A stretch of DNA of 64,000 nucleotides from Flavobacteriaceae bacterium UBA3159. Lineage in GTDB: Bacteria; Bacteroidota; Bacteroidia; Flavobacteriales; Flavobacteriaceae. Made by a program: the position numbers and the translations under genes. This document shows, in pieces, positions 17,292 to 27,219 of this stretch. The notes under the pieces are model-generated. The model was not told where the DNA came from, made no database searches, and saw only the letters and a program-made list of their open reading frames with translations. The stretch spans positions 737-64,736 of the forward strand of contig DEYL01000052.1 in assembly GCA_002364535.1 (NCBI GenBank), in the 5' to 3' direction. Position 1 is the stretch's first letter. Every line of letters starts with the position of its first letter.

Positions 17292-18401
17292 TTATAATTG
17301 AACGCAAACAGGCCGCATGCCCATTTGCTTTAAAAATTTAAAATGTGAAAGAATAGCACTGCGAGTAGTTTTGTATTCATTGTAGGGCAAATTGAATTCA
17401 CGCGCAGTTTTTTTGACGATCGCTGATATTTTGGTGTAGTGTATGTGTGAAATATGTGGGAAAATGTGATGCTCAATTTGGTGATTCAGCCCTCCTGTAA
17501 ACCAATTGACAATTCTGTTTTTGGTCGAAAAGTTTACTGTGGTTTTTAGTTGGTGAACGGCCCATGAATTTTTCATATTTCCTGTTTTAAAATCCGGTAA
17601 GGGCATATCTGCTTCGCCAATGACATGAGCCAATTGAAAAACCAAACTCAGAATTAAGCTGGCGGTGTAATGCATCACAAAAAATCCGATCATCACTTTC
17701 CACCAAACGATATTAAAAACCAGAATGGGCAATATAATCCATACAGAAAAATAGATAATTTTGGAAATGATCAATCCGACCCACTGTGACAAATGACTTT
17801 TACTGTTGGCATAGGAAAGGTTCTTTTTTTGGTAGCGGCTCAGTCGAATAAAATCCGAAATGATGGCCCATTTAAGGGTCAACAAACCGTAAAGTAAAAT
17901 GGAATAAAAATGTTGAAAACGGTGATGGGGTTTCCAATCTGCATGTTTGGAAAAACGCAAAACGATTCCTGCTTCAAGATCTTCGTCATGGTCTTTGATG
18001 TTGGTATAAGTGTGGTGCAATACATTGTGTTGTACCTTCCAGTTGAAAACATTTCCTGCCAGTATGTAGATGCTACTGCCCATAAGTTTATTGATCCAAG
18101 GATATTTGGAAAAGGAACCGTGGTTACCGTCGTGCATCACATTCATTCCCACTCCTGCCATTCCTACTCCGACGACTACTGCCAGTAATAGCTTGTACCA
18201 ATCACTGATGTTTAATGATAGGATGAGGACAAAGGGGGCGATCAACAGCGTGAACATGATCATCGATTTCAGGTACAATTTCCAGTTACCTGTTTTGGCC
18301 ACCTTGTTGTCTTTGAAATACCGGTTTACCCTTTTGTTAAGGGTCTGGAAAAACTCTTGCGATTCTTTTCGGGAAAAACGAGGGATTAGTCTTTTGGTCA
18401 T
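17292..18401 (-). CDS. Membrane fatty acid desaturase (acyl-CoA/acyl-lipid type)
   Basis: 369 residues with hydrophobic membrane segments around 47-65, 70-88 and 200-245. All three histidine boxes for the di-iron centre are present: HDGNH (90-94), HNVLHH (125-130) and HQIEHH (307-312). The QxxHH form of the third box is typical of front-end or linoleoyl-CoA-like desaturases. It inserts a double bond into membrane lipid acyl chains, probably as part of fluidity control. The position of the double bond cannot be judged. Confidence 0.9.
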   Translation of the reverse strand: MTKRLIPRFSRKESQEFFQTLNKRVNRYFKDNKVAKTGNWKLYLKSMIMFTLLIAPFVLILSLNISDWYKLLLAVVVGVGMAGVGMNVMHDGNHGSFSKYPWINKLMGSSIYILAGNVFNWKVQHNVLHHTYTNIKDHDEDLEAGIVLRFSKHADWKPHHRFQHFYSILLYGLLTLKWAIISDFIRLSRYQKKNLSYANSKSHLSQWVGLIISKIIYFSVWIILPILVFNIVWWKVMIGFFVMHYTASLILSLVFQLAHVIGEADMPLPDFKTGNMKNSWAVHQLKTTVNFSTKNRIVNWFTGGLNHQIEHHIFPHISHIHYTKISAIVKKTAREFNLPYNEYKTTRSAILSHFKFLKQMGMRPVCVQL

Positions 18402-18473
18402 AGTTAATTGTTGTTGTTGAAGTAAAATTATTGAATTTTAAAGCATTCTCTCTATTTTTAACAAAAAACTAAC

Positions 18474-19094
18474 TTGAATTTTATTTACGACTACTTCTCA
18501 AATTTCAATTCTCAACAAAAACTGCAGCTGGAATCTCTTTTCGAACTTTATAAAAATTGGAATTCCCGCATCAATGTAATTTCCAGAAAAGACATGGATT
18601 ATTTTTATTTACACCATGTTCTTCATTCCTTATCAATATCGAAATTTCTAACATTCAAACCCGGAAGTAGTGTATTGGACATTGGGACAGGTGGAGGTTT
18701 TCCTGGGGTACCATTGGCCATAATGTTCCCTGGGGTACATTTCCATTTAGTGGACAGCATTGGAAAAAAAATTAAAGTTATCAATCATGTAAAGGAAAAA
18801 CTTGCATTGGATAACATTACTGCCTACAATGAGCGTGTCGAAAATTTAAATTTTAAGGTTGATTTTGCGGTTTGTAGAGCTGTTGCACCACTGCAAACAT
18901 TGATCAATTGGTCTGCAGACAAGATAAGCGCTCAACAGAATCACCCCATAAAAAATGGTTTTTTGTGTCTTAAGGGAGGCGATCTTAAAGAAGAGCTTTC
19001 ACCCTATGGGAATGCTAGGATAGTTTCGCTGAATGAATATTATGGCGAAGCCTTTTTTGAAACGAAAAAGCTGGTTTATTATCCCTTAGATTAA
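18474..19094 (+). CDS. rsmG: 16S rRNA (guanine-N7)-methyltransferase RsmG
   Basis: 206 residues, usual length. The AdoMet motif I is LDIGTGGGFPGVPLAI (about 63-78); YKNWNSRINVISRKD precedes it and CRAVAPLQTL follows, both typical of RsmG/GidB, which methylates G527 of 16S rRNA. The start is TTG at 18474: no ATG or GTG fits, and the N-terminus begins where homologues begin. The TAA overlaps the stop of convergent apaG by 4 bases. Confidence 0.92.
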   Translation: MNFIYDYFSNFNSQQKLQLESLFELYKNWNSRINVISRKDMDYFYLHHVLHSLSISKFLTFKPGSSVLDIGTGGGFPGVPLAIMFPGVHFHLVDSIGKKIKVINHVKEKLALDNITAYNERVENLNFKVDFAVCRAVAPLQTLINWSADKISAQQNHPIKNGFLCLKGGDLKEELSPYGNARIVSLNEYYGEAFFETKKLVYYPLD

Positions 19095-19477
19095 TTGAGA
19101 ACAAATGGTGCAGAGAGTCTAAATGGTGGGATTTCTACGTTGAACTTTTTGGTAGAAGAAAAATCAATCATGATGTAGGCTCCTTTCATGGCACCTAAAG
19201 CCGAAGAGAGTAAACAACCGGATTTGTATTTGTGAATCTCACCGGGATTGATAACAGGTTTTTTACCCACCACACCGTTACCATTGATATATTGTGTTTT
19301 GTTAAGGGCTTCAATGATTTTCCAATGACGGGTCAACAATTGAACTGAACTCTTGCCTTGATTTTCTATTTCAATTCGGTAAGTAAAAGCATAGTGAAGA
19401 ACGTTATCTTTTAGAAAACTTCCCTCATAATCCGTTTCCACTGAGATTTTGATGCCTCTAGTTACTTGTTGAATCAT
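19091..19477 (-). CDS. apaG: ApaG family protein
   Basis: 128 residues, full length for ApaG. The beta-sandwich signature segments are visible: FTYRIEIENQG, LLTRHWKI, GVVGKKPVINPGE and GAMKGAYIM. ApaG is linked to Co2+/Mg2+ resistance in enterobacteria, but its biochemical role is unknown. It stands alone, convergent with rsmG and downstream of the T9SS plug gene on the same strand. Confidence 0.92.
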   Translation of the reverse strand: MIQQVTRGIKISVETDYEGSFLKDNVLHYAFTYRIEIENQGKSSVQLLTRHWKIIEALNKTQYINGNGVVGKKPVINPGEIHKYKSGCLLSSALGAMKGAYIMIDFSSTKKFNVEIPPFRLSAPFVLN

Positions 19478-19556
19478 TAAATTAATTTAAAATTATTAAA
19501 GCTAATATAATTAAAATTGCTGTGATCGTCAACCGATAAAATTAAATAAAACCTTA

Positions 19557-20816
19557 TCAATCAATAATTTCAAAAGATGAAGTTTCCCCTACACCAATCA
19601 AAGAATCATACTGATTTCCAAAAAATCTGTAGTAAACCAAAATCAAATATCGATTTTCGGTCAAGGCATGAGAACCACAAATGGCATTTAAAAGTTCGGA
19701 CTGTGGAGTTTTGGCCACGAATTTATAGTTGTATATTCCTTGTTTGAGCAATATCACCCCTTCATAAATTTCCAAGGAGGGATTGTAATACATTTTATTT
19801 TCCTCCTCCAACTCATAATTGTTAAATTTTCCATAAACATAAATTTCTTGGTCTTTTAACAAGGCGGGGGCAGACAAACTAAAATGAACCCAACTGTAGT
19901 CCCCCTCAATAGCCCCATTCTCTGATCCTTGAAGGGTCTGGATGACGAAATCTCCGTTGAGGTCTTGGGTAAAGCTGTAGGGGTATCCCCTGCGCAGAAA
20001 GTTAGTAGTCAGGTAAGATTCATACAAACGATTCAGTTCCACCATGCTAACATTGGCATTGGTAACTTGAATGTTCCTGGTACTAAAAAAAAGGTATTCA
20101 TTACCCCCCTCAAATCTACTTTCTGCGTCATAGCGGTATTCCAAACGACCGCCGTTGTTGTATTGAGGCCTCAGATGGTTTAGGGAGTTATTCCATTGTT
20201 CATTTTGGAGGATGGTGACGTGTAATTGGTTTTGAGGATCACGAAAATATTCTCCCCGTGGTGGACTAACGGAAAATTGAACACTTTGGTGGGTTTGGTA
20301 ATATTTCAGATCACGGGGTCTGAAAACGCCTGCATTTACTCTAGCTCCATCTTCATAAATCACAAATTTTCTGGAAAAAACCATTTCATCGGCTTCGTTG
20401 TAGATTTCCAAATGGTAGTTACCCGAAATTAAAAACGATGTTTGATCATTGGGTAAATTGAGTTGATAATGGGTGTAGGGTTGAAGTGTGTTGAAGGAAG
20501 TTTGATAGTTTTCAATTCTCAAATTATCAAAACCTTTCAGGTATTCATTTTGAAACAAGTTGGAAGGCGTCCAATCGTGATTAAAGTATTTGACTCTGTA
20601 ATAGTAATTTCTTTCATCCCCGTTCAGATCGTCGAAGTGTAATTCGAAAGATGCACCCAGTTTAACGATGGGAAATTGAATTTCTGAGTTTTGATTTTTA
20701 AAAACAACGGATTTTATAGATTGTGCATAAATGGTTTTTTGGGGGGATTGTGCCAAAACTATTTGTATAAAGCTAGCTATAAATACAAAACGTTTAAGCT
20801 GGTGATTTTCAATCAT
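19557..20816 (-). CDS. Type IX secretion system plug protein (DUF5103 family)
   Basis: 419 residues with an N-terminal signal peptide (hydrophobic FVFIASFIQIVLAQS). The family features follow: IKSVVFKNQNSE, FDDLNGDERNYYYRVKYFNHDW, and GRLEYRYDAESRFEGGNEYLFFSTRNI. In Flavobacterium a protein of this family plugs the SprA translocon of the type IX secretion system. The start is placed at an ATG giving a proper signal peptide. No T9SS core gene is in the window apart from gldA, which is motility-related. Confidence 0.8.
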   Translation of the reverse strand: MIENHQLKRFVFIASFIQIVLAQSPQKTIYAQSIKSVVFKNQNSEIQFPIVKLGASFELHFDDLNGDERNYYYRVKYFNHDWTPSNLFQNEYLKGFDNLRIENYQTSFNTLQPYTHYQLNLPNDQTSFLISGNYHLEIYNEADEMVFSRKFVIYEDGARVNAGVFRPRDLKYYQTHQSVQFSVSPPRGEYFRDPQNQLHVTILQNEQWNNSLNHLRPQYNNGGRLEYRYDAESRFEGGNEYLFFSTRNIQVTNANVSMVELNRLYESYLTTNFLRRGYPYSFTQDLNGDFVIQTLQGSENGAIEGDYSWVHFSLSAPALLKDQEIYVYGKFNNYELEEENKMYYNPSLEIYEGVILLKQGIYNYKFVAKTPQSELLNAICGSHALTENRYLILVYYRFFGNQYDSLIGVGETSSFEIID

Positions 20817-20954
20817 GCTGTAAAATTATGAATTTAAATGCATTTGGTGGATCTTTCTTAGGCCCCTTGAGTAAAAAGTTAAACGACTATTTAGAATTAT
20901 TATAAATTATTAAACTTTGCCATTTATTCATTTCAAGGGGTGATGCTTTATTAG

Positions 20955-20962
20955 TAAATTTG
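20955..20962 (+). promoter_or_regulatory. Candidate -7 box for the nqr operon
   Basis: TAAATTTG matches TAnnTTTG exactly and lies 23 bases before the nqrA ATG, with TTTC about 20 bases further upstream as a weak -33 element. Position and match are reasonable for the operon promoter. Confidence 0.5.
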
Positions 20963-20985
20963 ACAGATTTTAGAAACTTTCATAT

Positions 20986-22338
20986 ATGTCTGTAGGCATT
21001 CGCATCCAAAGAGGTGCAACAATCCAATTGAAAGGTGAGTCTGAAAAAATCTTATCAGATGCTTCTCCTTCCAAAACATTTGCTCTAAAACCGGACAATT
21101 TCTTTGGGATTGTCCCCCGACTGATGGTCAAAGAAGGAGAGAAAATTGTTCAAGGGGCGCCTGTTTTTCATTCCAAAAAAGATCCGAGGATTTTATTCGT
21201 TTCTCCTGTAGCCGGAACGGTCAAAGAGGTCGTTAGGGGAGCCAAAAGAAAAATTTTAAAAATCGTCGTCGAGCAACAAGAGGGCGATATTATTTCTCAC
21301 AAAATACCTGTAGACAAATCTTTGAACCCTGAAAGCGTTACCGAGATTTTGTTAAAAAGCGGTGCCTGGGCTTTTATCAAACAAAGGCCTTACGGGATTA
21401 CTGCCGACCCCGATTCCACTCCAAAGGCCATTTATGTTTCTACCTATACCTCTGCTCCTTTGGATGTTGACTTTCAGTTTTTACTCAAAAACCACAAGGA
21501 CGATTTCCAAAAGGGAATTAATGTTCTAAACGCTTTGGCCTGCTCGCCCGCGATACTTTCCATAGACGCTACTTTTTCAGGATTTTTTGAAAGCATTAAA
21601 GGTGTTGAGTTGTTGCGGATCAACGGGCCCCACCCCGCTGGGAACGTCAGTGTTCAAATACACAAACACATGCCCATCAACATGGGGGAGAAGGTTTGGG
21701 AAGTTCGTCCCGAAGACGTGGTCAACATCGGAAAACTTTTTACCGATGGGCAATATAGTGCCCAGCGAACTTTGGCCGTGGCCGGAGAATCGGTTCTACA
21801 GCCCCAATACATCAAAACTAAAATTGGCGCCCTTATAAGTTCTGTAACAGACATTACTGGGTTTGACAATAGCCTGCAAAACCGTTTTATCAACGGTGAT
21901 GTTTTAAGCGGAAAGACTGAATCTCCCGACGGTCATTTGGACTTTTACAACAACCTGTTGACCATTATCCCCGAGGGAAACCACTACAGAATGTTTGGAT
22001 GGTTGCCCTTTATGGACAACAAAATTCCCAGCTTGTCAAAAACCTCTTTGTCTTGGTTGTTTGGCAATAAAGGATACAGTGTTGATACCAACATGAACGG
22101 TGATGAACGTGCTTTTGTGGTCACCGGGGAAATGGAAAAAGTTTTTCCAATGGACATTTACCCCATGCAGTTACTCAAAGCCTGTATGGCAGCAGATATA
22201 GAAAAAATGGAAGCTTTGGGCATATACGAAGTTATCCCCGAGGACTTCGGATTGATTGACTTTGCCAATACCTCCAAAATCGAGGCCCAGGAAATTATCA
22301 GAGAAGGAATTGAATTAATGATTAAAGAAGTAGGATAA
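20986..22338 (+). CDS. nqrA: Na+-translocating NADH:quinone reductase subunit A
   Basis: 450 residues, normal length. The N-terminal region KTFALKPDNFFGIVPRLMVKEG and HSKKDPRILFVSPVAG are typical of NqrA, the cytoplasmic subunit that contacts NqrB and helps bind quinone. It is the first gene of a complete nqrABCDEF set. The complex passes electrons from NADH to quinone and pumps Na+ out of the cell, as expected for a marine bacterium. Confidence 0.95.
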   Translation: MSVGIRIQRGATIQLKGESEKILSDASPSKTFALKPDNFFGIVPRLMVKEGEKIVQGAPVFHSKKDPRILFVSPVAGTVKEVVRGAKRKILKIVVEQQEGDIISHKIPVDKSLNPESVTEILLKSGAWAFIKQRPYGITADPDSTPKAIYVSTYTSAPLDVDFQFLLKNHKDDFQKGINVLNALACSPAILSIDATFSGFFESIKGVELLRINGPHPAGNVSVQIHKHMPINMGEKVWEVRPEDVVNIGKLFTDGQYSAQRTLAVAGESVLQPQYIKTKIGALISSVTDITGFDNSLQNRFINGDVLSGKTESPDGHLDFYNNLLTIIPEGNHYRMFGWLPFMDNKIPSLSKTSLSWLFGNKGYSVDTNMNGDERAFVVTGEMEKVFPMDIYPMQLLKACMAADIEKMEALGIYEVIPEDFGLIDFANTSKIEAQEIIREGIELMIKEVG

Positions 22339-22348
22339 TATTTACAGT

Positions 22349-23503
22349 ATGAGTTTTTTGAGGAAAAAATTAGACGATTTAAAAAGACCTTTTGGCAAAG
22401 GTCAAAAATGGGAAAAGTATGCTCCGGCCATCAATGCCTTTGATACTTTTCTTTTTGTACCCAACCATACGACCCATACCGGGGCACACATTCGGGATGC
22501 GGTAGATCTCAAAAGAACAATGGTAACGGTCATCATTGCATTGATGCCTGCATTGATCTATGGGATTTACAACACCGGATACCAACACTACATTCAGACC
22601 GGAGAGGCTTTTACCTTCATGAATGCATTCATTCATGGCTCATGGAAAATTGTTCCCATGGTTATTGTATCCTATGTGGTAGGATTGACCATTGAATTTA
22701 TTTTTGCCGTCTATCGCGGGCACGAAGTCAATGAGGGTTACCTGGTAACAGGTCTGTTGATCCCCATGATCATGCCTGTGGACATTCCCTTATGGATGGT
22801 TGCCATCTCAGTTGCCTTTGCGGTATTGATTGCCAAAGAAGCTTTTGGGGGAACGGGAATGAACATTTTAAATCCCGCGCTCACCGCTAGAGCCTTTGCA
22901 TTTTTTGCCTATCCAACCTATATGTCAGGAAACAAAGTTTGGGTTTCGGAAGCCTCCAATATCGACGGGATTTCCGGGGAAACCATTTTGGGAACTTTGG
23001 CTGCCGGAGGCAATGTCAACTATAGTTTCTTTGAGATGTTTCAAGGGTCCATCCCTGGCTCTATTGCCGAGACTTCAGCCCTGTTTGTCCTGATCGGCGC
23101 AGCCATTTTGATTGCCACAGGAGTGGGCAGTTGGAGAATAATGGTAGGAAGTATTCTTGGAGCAGCACTGGTAGGCTTTTTGTTTAATCTTTGGGGGGCC
23201 AACCCCCTGATGAGCTTTTCGTGGGTCAACCACCTCGTAGTGGGCGGTTTTGCTTTTGGTGTCGTCTTTATGGCCACCGACCCTGTCTCCGCTGCTCAAA
23301 CCAACAAAGGAAAATGGGTTTATGGAATCCTCGTTGGTGTATTTTGTATTTTGATTAGAGTATTTAACCCTGCCTATCCCGAAGGGGTGATGTTGGCCAT
23401 ACTGTTGATGAATGTTTTTGCTCCCACCATCGACCATTATGTCATACAAGGAAATATAAATAAACGTAAAAAAAGATGGGCTTCAGCCCTTAAAACCGCA
23501 TAG
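22349..23503 (+). CDS. nqrB: Na+-translocating NADH:quinone reductase subunit B
   Basis: 384 residues with about ten membrane segments. Covalent FMN is attached to a threonine in NqrB; the matching site here is T212 in DGISGETILG. The motifs GGTGMNILNPALTARAF and FMATDPVSAAQT are typical. It forms the membrane core of the pump with NqrD and NqrE. The gap to nqrA is 10 bases and to nqrC 2 bases. Confidence 0.95.
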   Translation: MSFLRKKLDDLKRPFGKGQKWEKYAPAINAFDTFLFVPNHTTHTGAHIRDAVDLKRTMVTVIIALMPALIYGIYNTGYQHYIQTGEAFTFMNAFIHGSWKIVPMVIVSYVVGLTIEFIFAVYRGHEVNEGYLVTGLLIPMIMPVDIPLWMVAISVAFAVLIAKEAFGGTGMNILNPALTARAFAFFAYPTYMSGNKVWVSEASNIDGISGETILGTLAAGGNVNYSFFEMFQGSIPGSIAETSALFVLIGAAILIATGVGSWRIMVGSILGAALVGFLFNLWGANPLMSFSWVNHLVVGGFAFGVVFMATDPVSAAQTNKGKWVYGILVGVFCILIRVFNPAYPEGVMLAILLMNVFAPTIDHYVIQGNINKRKKRWASALKTA

Positions 23504-23505
23504 TC

Positions 23506-24237
23506 ATGAACAGAGACTCCAACGGATATACTTTTATTTTTGCAACGGCAATGGTGCTGTTGGTCGCTACCACTTTGGCCTTTACTGCCAGTTCACTCAA
23601 ATCCCTACAGGCCGATAATGTCAGAAAGGAAAAAATGCAGAACATACTCTCAACAATTGGTATTCAGACCGACAGAGAGCAGGCAGAAACCCTCTACAAA
23701 AAATATATTAATGGAACCCTTGCACTTGATCACTTGGGCAATGTTGATAAAGCTGTAGATGCTTTTAAAATCAAGCTCAACAACGAGATTAAGAAACCGA
23801 CAAAAGATCAACGATTCCCACTCTACAAAGCGGTGGTGGACAATATGAGTTATTACATCATTCCCCTTCGCGGTTCGGGATTGTGGGATGCCATTTGGGG
23901 TTATATCGCCCTAAAGTCAGATATCAACACCATTCAAGGTGCGGTATTTGATCACAAAGGAGAAACCGCAGGACTGGGTGCAGAAATCACCCAGCAATGG
24001 TTTATGGACCGATTTAAAGAGGAAAAAGTATTTGACACTTCCGGTCAATTGGTGGGGATCAATGTTTCCAAAACTAACAACGACCCCAAAGATACTGACA
24101 AAGACGATCACGAAGTTGACGCCATTTCCGGTGCAACTATTACCGGCGACGGTGTTACTGACATGATCATCGAGCGACTAAAACACTACCTTCCTTATTT
24201 TGAAAAGGAAAAATCAATAATGGCTTCGATAAACTAA
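23506..24237 (+). CDS. nqrC: Na+-translocating NADH:quinone reductase subunit C
   Basis: 243 residues: one N-terminal membrane helix (about 9-29), then a periplasmic FMN-binding domain. The flavin-bearing threonine is T211 in DAISGATITG, the target of the ApbE enzyme encoded at the end of the operon. GLWDAIWGY and GETAGLGAE are family motifs. Confidence 0.95.
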   Translation: MNRDSNGYTFIFATAMVLLVATTLAFTASSLKSLQADNVRKEKMQNILSTIGIQTDREQAETLYKKYINGTLALDHLGNVDKAVDAFKIKLNNEIKKPTKDQRFPLYKAVVDNMSYYIIPLRGSGLWDAIWGYIALKSDINTIQGAVFDHKGETAGLGAEITQQWFMDRFKEEKVFDTSGQLVGINVSKTNNDPKDTDKDDHEVDAISGATITGDGVTDMIIERLKHYLPYFEKEKSIMASIN

Positions 24238-24243
24238 CAAACT

Positions 24244-24939
24244 ATGGCAGACAAAGAAGCAAACTCTTTGAAAAAACCAACGCTTTTTTTCCTCAACAAG
24301 GAATCTGAGCCCTTATTTTCCAAAAAGAACAGGGCATTATTGACCGATCCTTTGGACGACAACAACCCCATTACTGTTCAGGTTTTGGGAATTTGCTCTG
24401 CCTTGGCGATTACCGTACAGCTCAAGCCCGCTTTGGTCATGAGCCTTTCTGTGGTTGCAGTGATGGGCGCCAGTAATGTGATCATCTCCCTTCTAAGAAA
24501 CTTAATTCCCAACAGGATTCGAATTATAGTTCAGTTGGTGGTAGTTGCTTCTATGGTAATTTTGGTCGATCAAATCCTCAGGGCATATGCTTATGATGTG
24601 AGTAAACAGCTTTCTATTTTTATTGGATTGATCATCACCAATTGTATCGTTATGGGCCGCTTGGAAGCCTTTGCACTGGGCAACGGGGTTTGGAAATCTT
24701 TCCTTGACGGAATTGGAAACGCTGCGGGTTATGGATTTATCCTTATCATAGTGGCTTTTTTCAGAGAACTTTTTGGTTCGGGAAAACTCTTTGGATTTCA
24801 GGTCATTCCCGATATCCTTTACGATATGGGATATGAAAATAACGGTCTGATGTTATTGTCGCCCATGGCCTTGATTACCGTTGGTGTCTTTATTTGGCTT
24901 CAACGCGCCCGCAACAGAAAACTCATCGAAAAGAATTAG
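24244..24939 (+). CDS. nqrD: Na+-translocating NADH:quinone reductase subunit D
   Basis: 231 residues with six hydrophobic helices and the half-channel motif IGLIITNCIVMGRLEAFA, which holds the conserved cysteine that ligates an iron centre with its counterpart in NqrE. The N-terminal about 30 hydrophilic residues are longer than in some homologues. Homologous to RnfE/NqrE-type proteins; subunit identity is clear from order and sequence. Confidence 0.94.
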   Translation: MADKEANSLKKPTLFFLNKESEPLFSKKNRALLTDPLDDNNPITVQVLGICSALAITVQLKPALVMSLSVVAVMGASNVIISLLRNLIPNRIRIIVQLVVVASMVILVDQILRAYAYDVSKQLSIFIGLIITNCIVMGRLEAFALGNGVWKSFLDGIGNAAGYGFILIIVAFFRELFGSGKLFGFQVIPDILYDMGYENNGLMLLSPMALITVGVFIWLQRARNRKLIEKN

Positions 24940-24942
24940 ATC

Positions 24943-25560
24943 ATGGAGGGATATTTAAACTTATTTGTAAAAAGTATTTTTATTGAGAACATGATCTTCG
25001 CCTATTTCTTAGGAATGTGTTCCTATTTGGCGGTTTCTAAAACCGTTAAAACGGCAGTGGGTCTTGGCTTTGCGGTTATTTTTGTTTTGGCCATCACGGT
25101 TCCAATCAATTTTTTGTTGGACACCTACCTATTGCGTCCCGGGGCTTTACAATGGTTGGACCCCTCCTATGCGGAGATTGATTTAAGCTTTTTGAGCTTT
25201 ATCATGTTCATTGCCGTTATTGCCTCCATGGTTCAATTGGTAGAAATGATTGTAGAAAAATTTGCTCCGGCACTCTACGGAGCACTGGGGATTTTCCTTC
25301 CCTTGATAGCGGTAAATTGTGCCATTCTTGGAGGGTCTTTATTTATGCAACAAAAAGATTTTTCCGGAGTTACTGAATCTGCTGTATATGGATTGGGTTC
25401 TGGAATTGGTTGGTTGCTGGCCATTTTGGCCATCGCTGCCATTAGAGAGAAGATTATTTATTCAAATGTACCTGCTCCATTGCGTGGACTGGGCATTACC
25501 TTTATTATAACAGGTTTGATGGCGTTGGGTTTTATGAGTTTTATGGGCATTAAATTATAG
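24943..25560 (+). CDS. nqrE: Na+-translocating NADH:quinone reductase subunit E
   Basis: 205 residues, six hydrophobic segments. ENMIFAYFLGMCSYLAVSK and PLIAVNCAILGGSLF hold the cysteines that share the iron centre with NqrD. It forms the inverted-repeat partner of NqrD in the Na+ channel. The gap to nqrD is 3 bases, to nqrF 10. Confidence 0.95.
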   Translation: MEGYLNLFVKSIFIENMIFAYFLGMCSYLAVSKTVKTAVGLGFAVIFVLAITVPINFLLDTYLLRPGALQWLDPSYAEIDLSFLSFIMFIAVIASMVQLVEMIVEKFAPALYGALGIFLPLIAVNCAILGGSLFMQQKDFSGVTESAVYGLGSGIGWLLAILAIAAIREKIIYSNVPAPLRGLGITFIITGLMALGFMSFMGIKL

Positions 25561-25570
25561 AAAATTAAAG

Positions 25571-26866
25571 ATGGATTATTCAGTTATTGTTGCGAGTATT
25601 GTGGTTTTTTTGGTCATCACTTTTGTATTGGTGGGCATGCTTTTGGGGGCCAAGGCAAAATTATTGCCCTCTGGACCAGTTAGTCTTTTGATCAATGGAG
25701 ATAATGATGTTGAGGTTTCTTCCGGGAGTACACTGCTTACCACTTTGGGAAATAACAAGATATTTTTACCCTCTGCATGTGGAGGAGGAGGGACTTGTAT
25801 CCAATGTAAGTGTCAAGTGATGGAGGGTGGAGGTGAAATCTTACCTACCGAAGCACCGCACTTTACTCGCAAAGAAATCGCAGAGGGGTGGCGTTTGGGC
25901 TGTCAGGTAAAAGTCAAACAAAACATGGTCATCCAAGTACCCGAAGAAGTATTTGGCATCAAAAAATGGGAAGCTACTGTTGTAAGAAACTGGAATGTAG
26001 CCTCTTTTATTAAGGAATTTGTGGTTGAAATACCTGAAGCAATGGACTATAAGGCAGGAGGTTATATTCAAATTGAAATTCCCAAATGTGAAATCAACTA
26101 TAGTGATATTGATATTTCTGCACATCCTGAAGAACATCCCGGTGAACCAGACAAGTTTAAGTTGGAATGGGATAAATTTAACCTTTGGCCTTTAGTGATG
26201 AAAAATCCTGAAACAGTTGAGCGTGCCTATTCCATGGCATCATATCCTGCAGAAGGACGCGAGATCATGCTCAACGTCAGAATCGCCACACCACCATGGG
26301 ATCGAGACAAAAATGGCTGGATGGATGTCAACCCCGGAATAGCCTCATCATACATATTTTCAAAAAAAGCTGGAGAGAAAGTAACCATTTCTGGTCCTTA
26401 TGGAGAATTTTTTATCAACCACTCCGAGGCCGAAATGCTCTATGTGGGCGGTGGTGCCGGTATGGCTCCTATGCGTTCTCATTTATATGAGCTCTTTAGA
26501 ACCCTCAAAACCGGAAGAAAAGTTACTTTTTGGTACGGGGGGCGTTCCAAAAGAGAGCTATTTTACTTAGACCATTTCAGAGCCTTAGAAAAAGATTTCT
26601 TCAATTTTAAATTTTACGTCGCTTTGTCTGAACCCATGGAGGAAGACAATTGGAATGTCAAAGAAGATTTGGACGGAGACGGAGATGGATTCAAAGGTTT
26701 TGTACATCAGTGTGTGATCGACAACTATCTTAATCACCACGAAGCACCCGAAGACATTGAGGTCTATTTCTGTGGACCACCCTTAATGAACCAAGCGATT
26801 GAAAAAATGGCCGACGACTTTGGTATCCCACCGGAGAATGTTCGTTTCGACGATTTTGGAGGTTAA
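25571..26866 (+). CDS. nqrF: Na+-translocating NADH:quinone reductase subunit F (NADH-oxidising)
   Basis: 431 residues. One N-terminal helix (about 5-27); a plant-type 2Fe-2S domain with ligands C70, C76, C79 and C111; then the FAD domain (RAYSMASYP) and the NADH domain (YVGGGAGMAPMRSH, FCGPPLMNQ). It is the electron entry subunit. The stop overlaps the start of the next small gene by one base. Confidence 0.96.
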   Translation: MDYSVIVASIVVFLVITFVLVGMLLGAKAKLLPSGPVSLLINGDNDVEVSSGSTLLTTLGNNKIFLPSACGGGGTCIQCKCQVMEGGGEILPTEAPHFTRKEIAEGWRLGCQVKVKQNMVIQVPEEVFGIKKWEATVVRNWNVASFIKEFVVEIPEAMDYKAGGYIQIEIPKCEINYSDIDISAHPEEHPGEPDKFKLEWDKFNLWPLVMKNPETVERAYSMASYPAEGREIMLNVRIATPPWDRDKNGWMDVNPGIASSYIFSKKAGEKVTISGPYGEFFINHSEAEMLYVGGGAGMAPMRSHLYELFRTLKTGRKVTFWYGGRSKRELFYLDHFRALEKDFFNFKFYVALSEPMEEDNWNVKEDLDGDGDGFKGFVHQCVIDNYLNHHEAPEDIEVYFCGPPLMNQAIEKMADDFGIPPENVRFDDFGG

Positions 26867-27219
26867 TGCTTAACGAAACAGAAATTCATCAATTGGCGAT
26901 GAAAGAGGTGGGAGACCATCTCTCCTCCCAAGGATTTGATTTTTTGGCCGTCAATTCTCAACTCAAAAAAGACCCCCAGTTTGTCTGCCTTAAAGACCAA
27001 AAGCTTCATTTTATTGTCGTCAGGGGATGTTTGTATCCTGACAACCCCAAAAAATTTGATGTTCAATTGATGGAACAAGTCAGAGATCAAGGTATCAAAT
27101 ATAAAGCTACCACCTATTATGCAGGAGTGGGTTTCGCCAATGCCAAGGATTATGAAATACCTTTAACGAAAAACGACAGCTATGCGGTCAATTTTGATGG
27201 GCTTCAGATTATGGAATAG
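26866..27219 (+). CDS. Small conserved protein encoded between nqrF and apbE
   Basis: 117 residues, no signal peptide or membrane helix, no cysteine cluster beyond two single Cys. The start overlaps the nqrF stop by one base and the end overlaps apbE by 38 bases, so it is translated as part of the nqr operon. I do not recognise a domain. The mixed alpha/beta pattern (LHFIVVRGCLYPDN, QVRDQGIKYKATTYYAGVGF) suggests a small soluble protein. A role in Nqr assembly or stability is only a guess from location. Confidence 0.75.
   Translation: MLNETEIHQLAMKEVGDHLSSQGFDFLAVNSQLKKDPQFVCLKDQKLHFIVVRGCLYPDNPKKFDVQLMEQVRDQGIKYKATTYYAGVGFANAKDYEIPLTKNDSYAVNFDGLQIME

Noticed and set aside
20911..20920. TTTG at 20916 as -33 element for nqrA
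   Set aside because: The gap to the -7 box at 20955 is 35 bases, far longer than the expected spacing of about 17-23.
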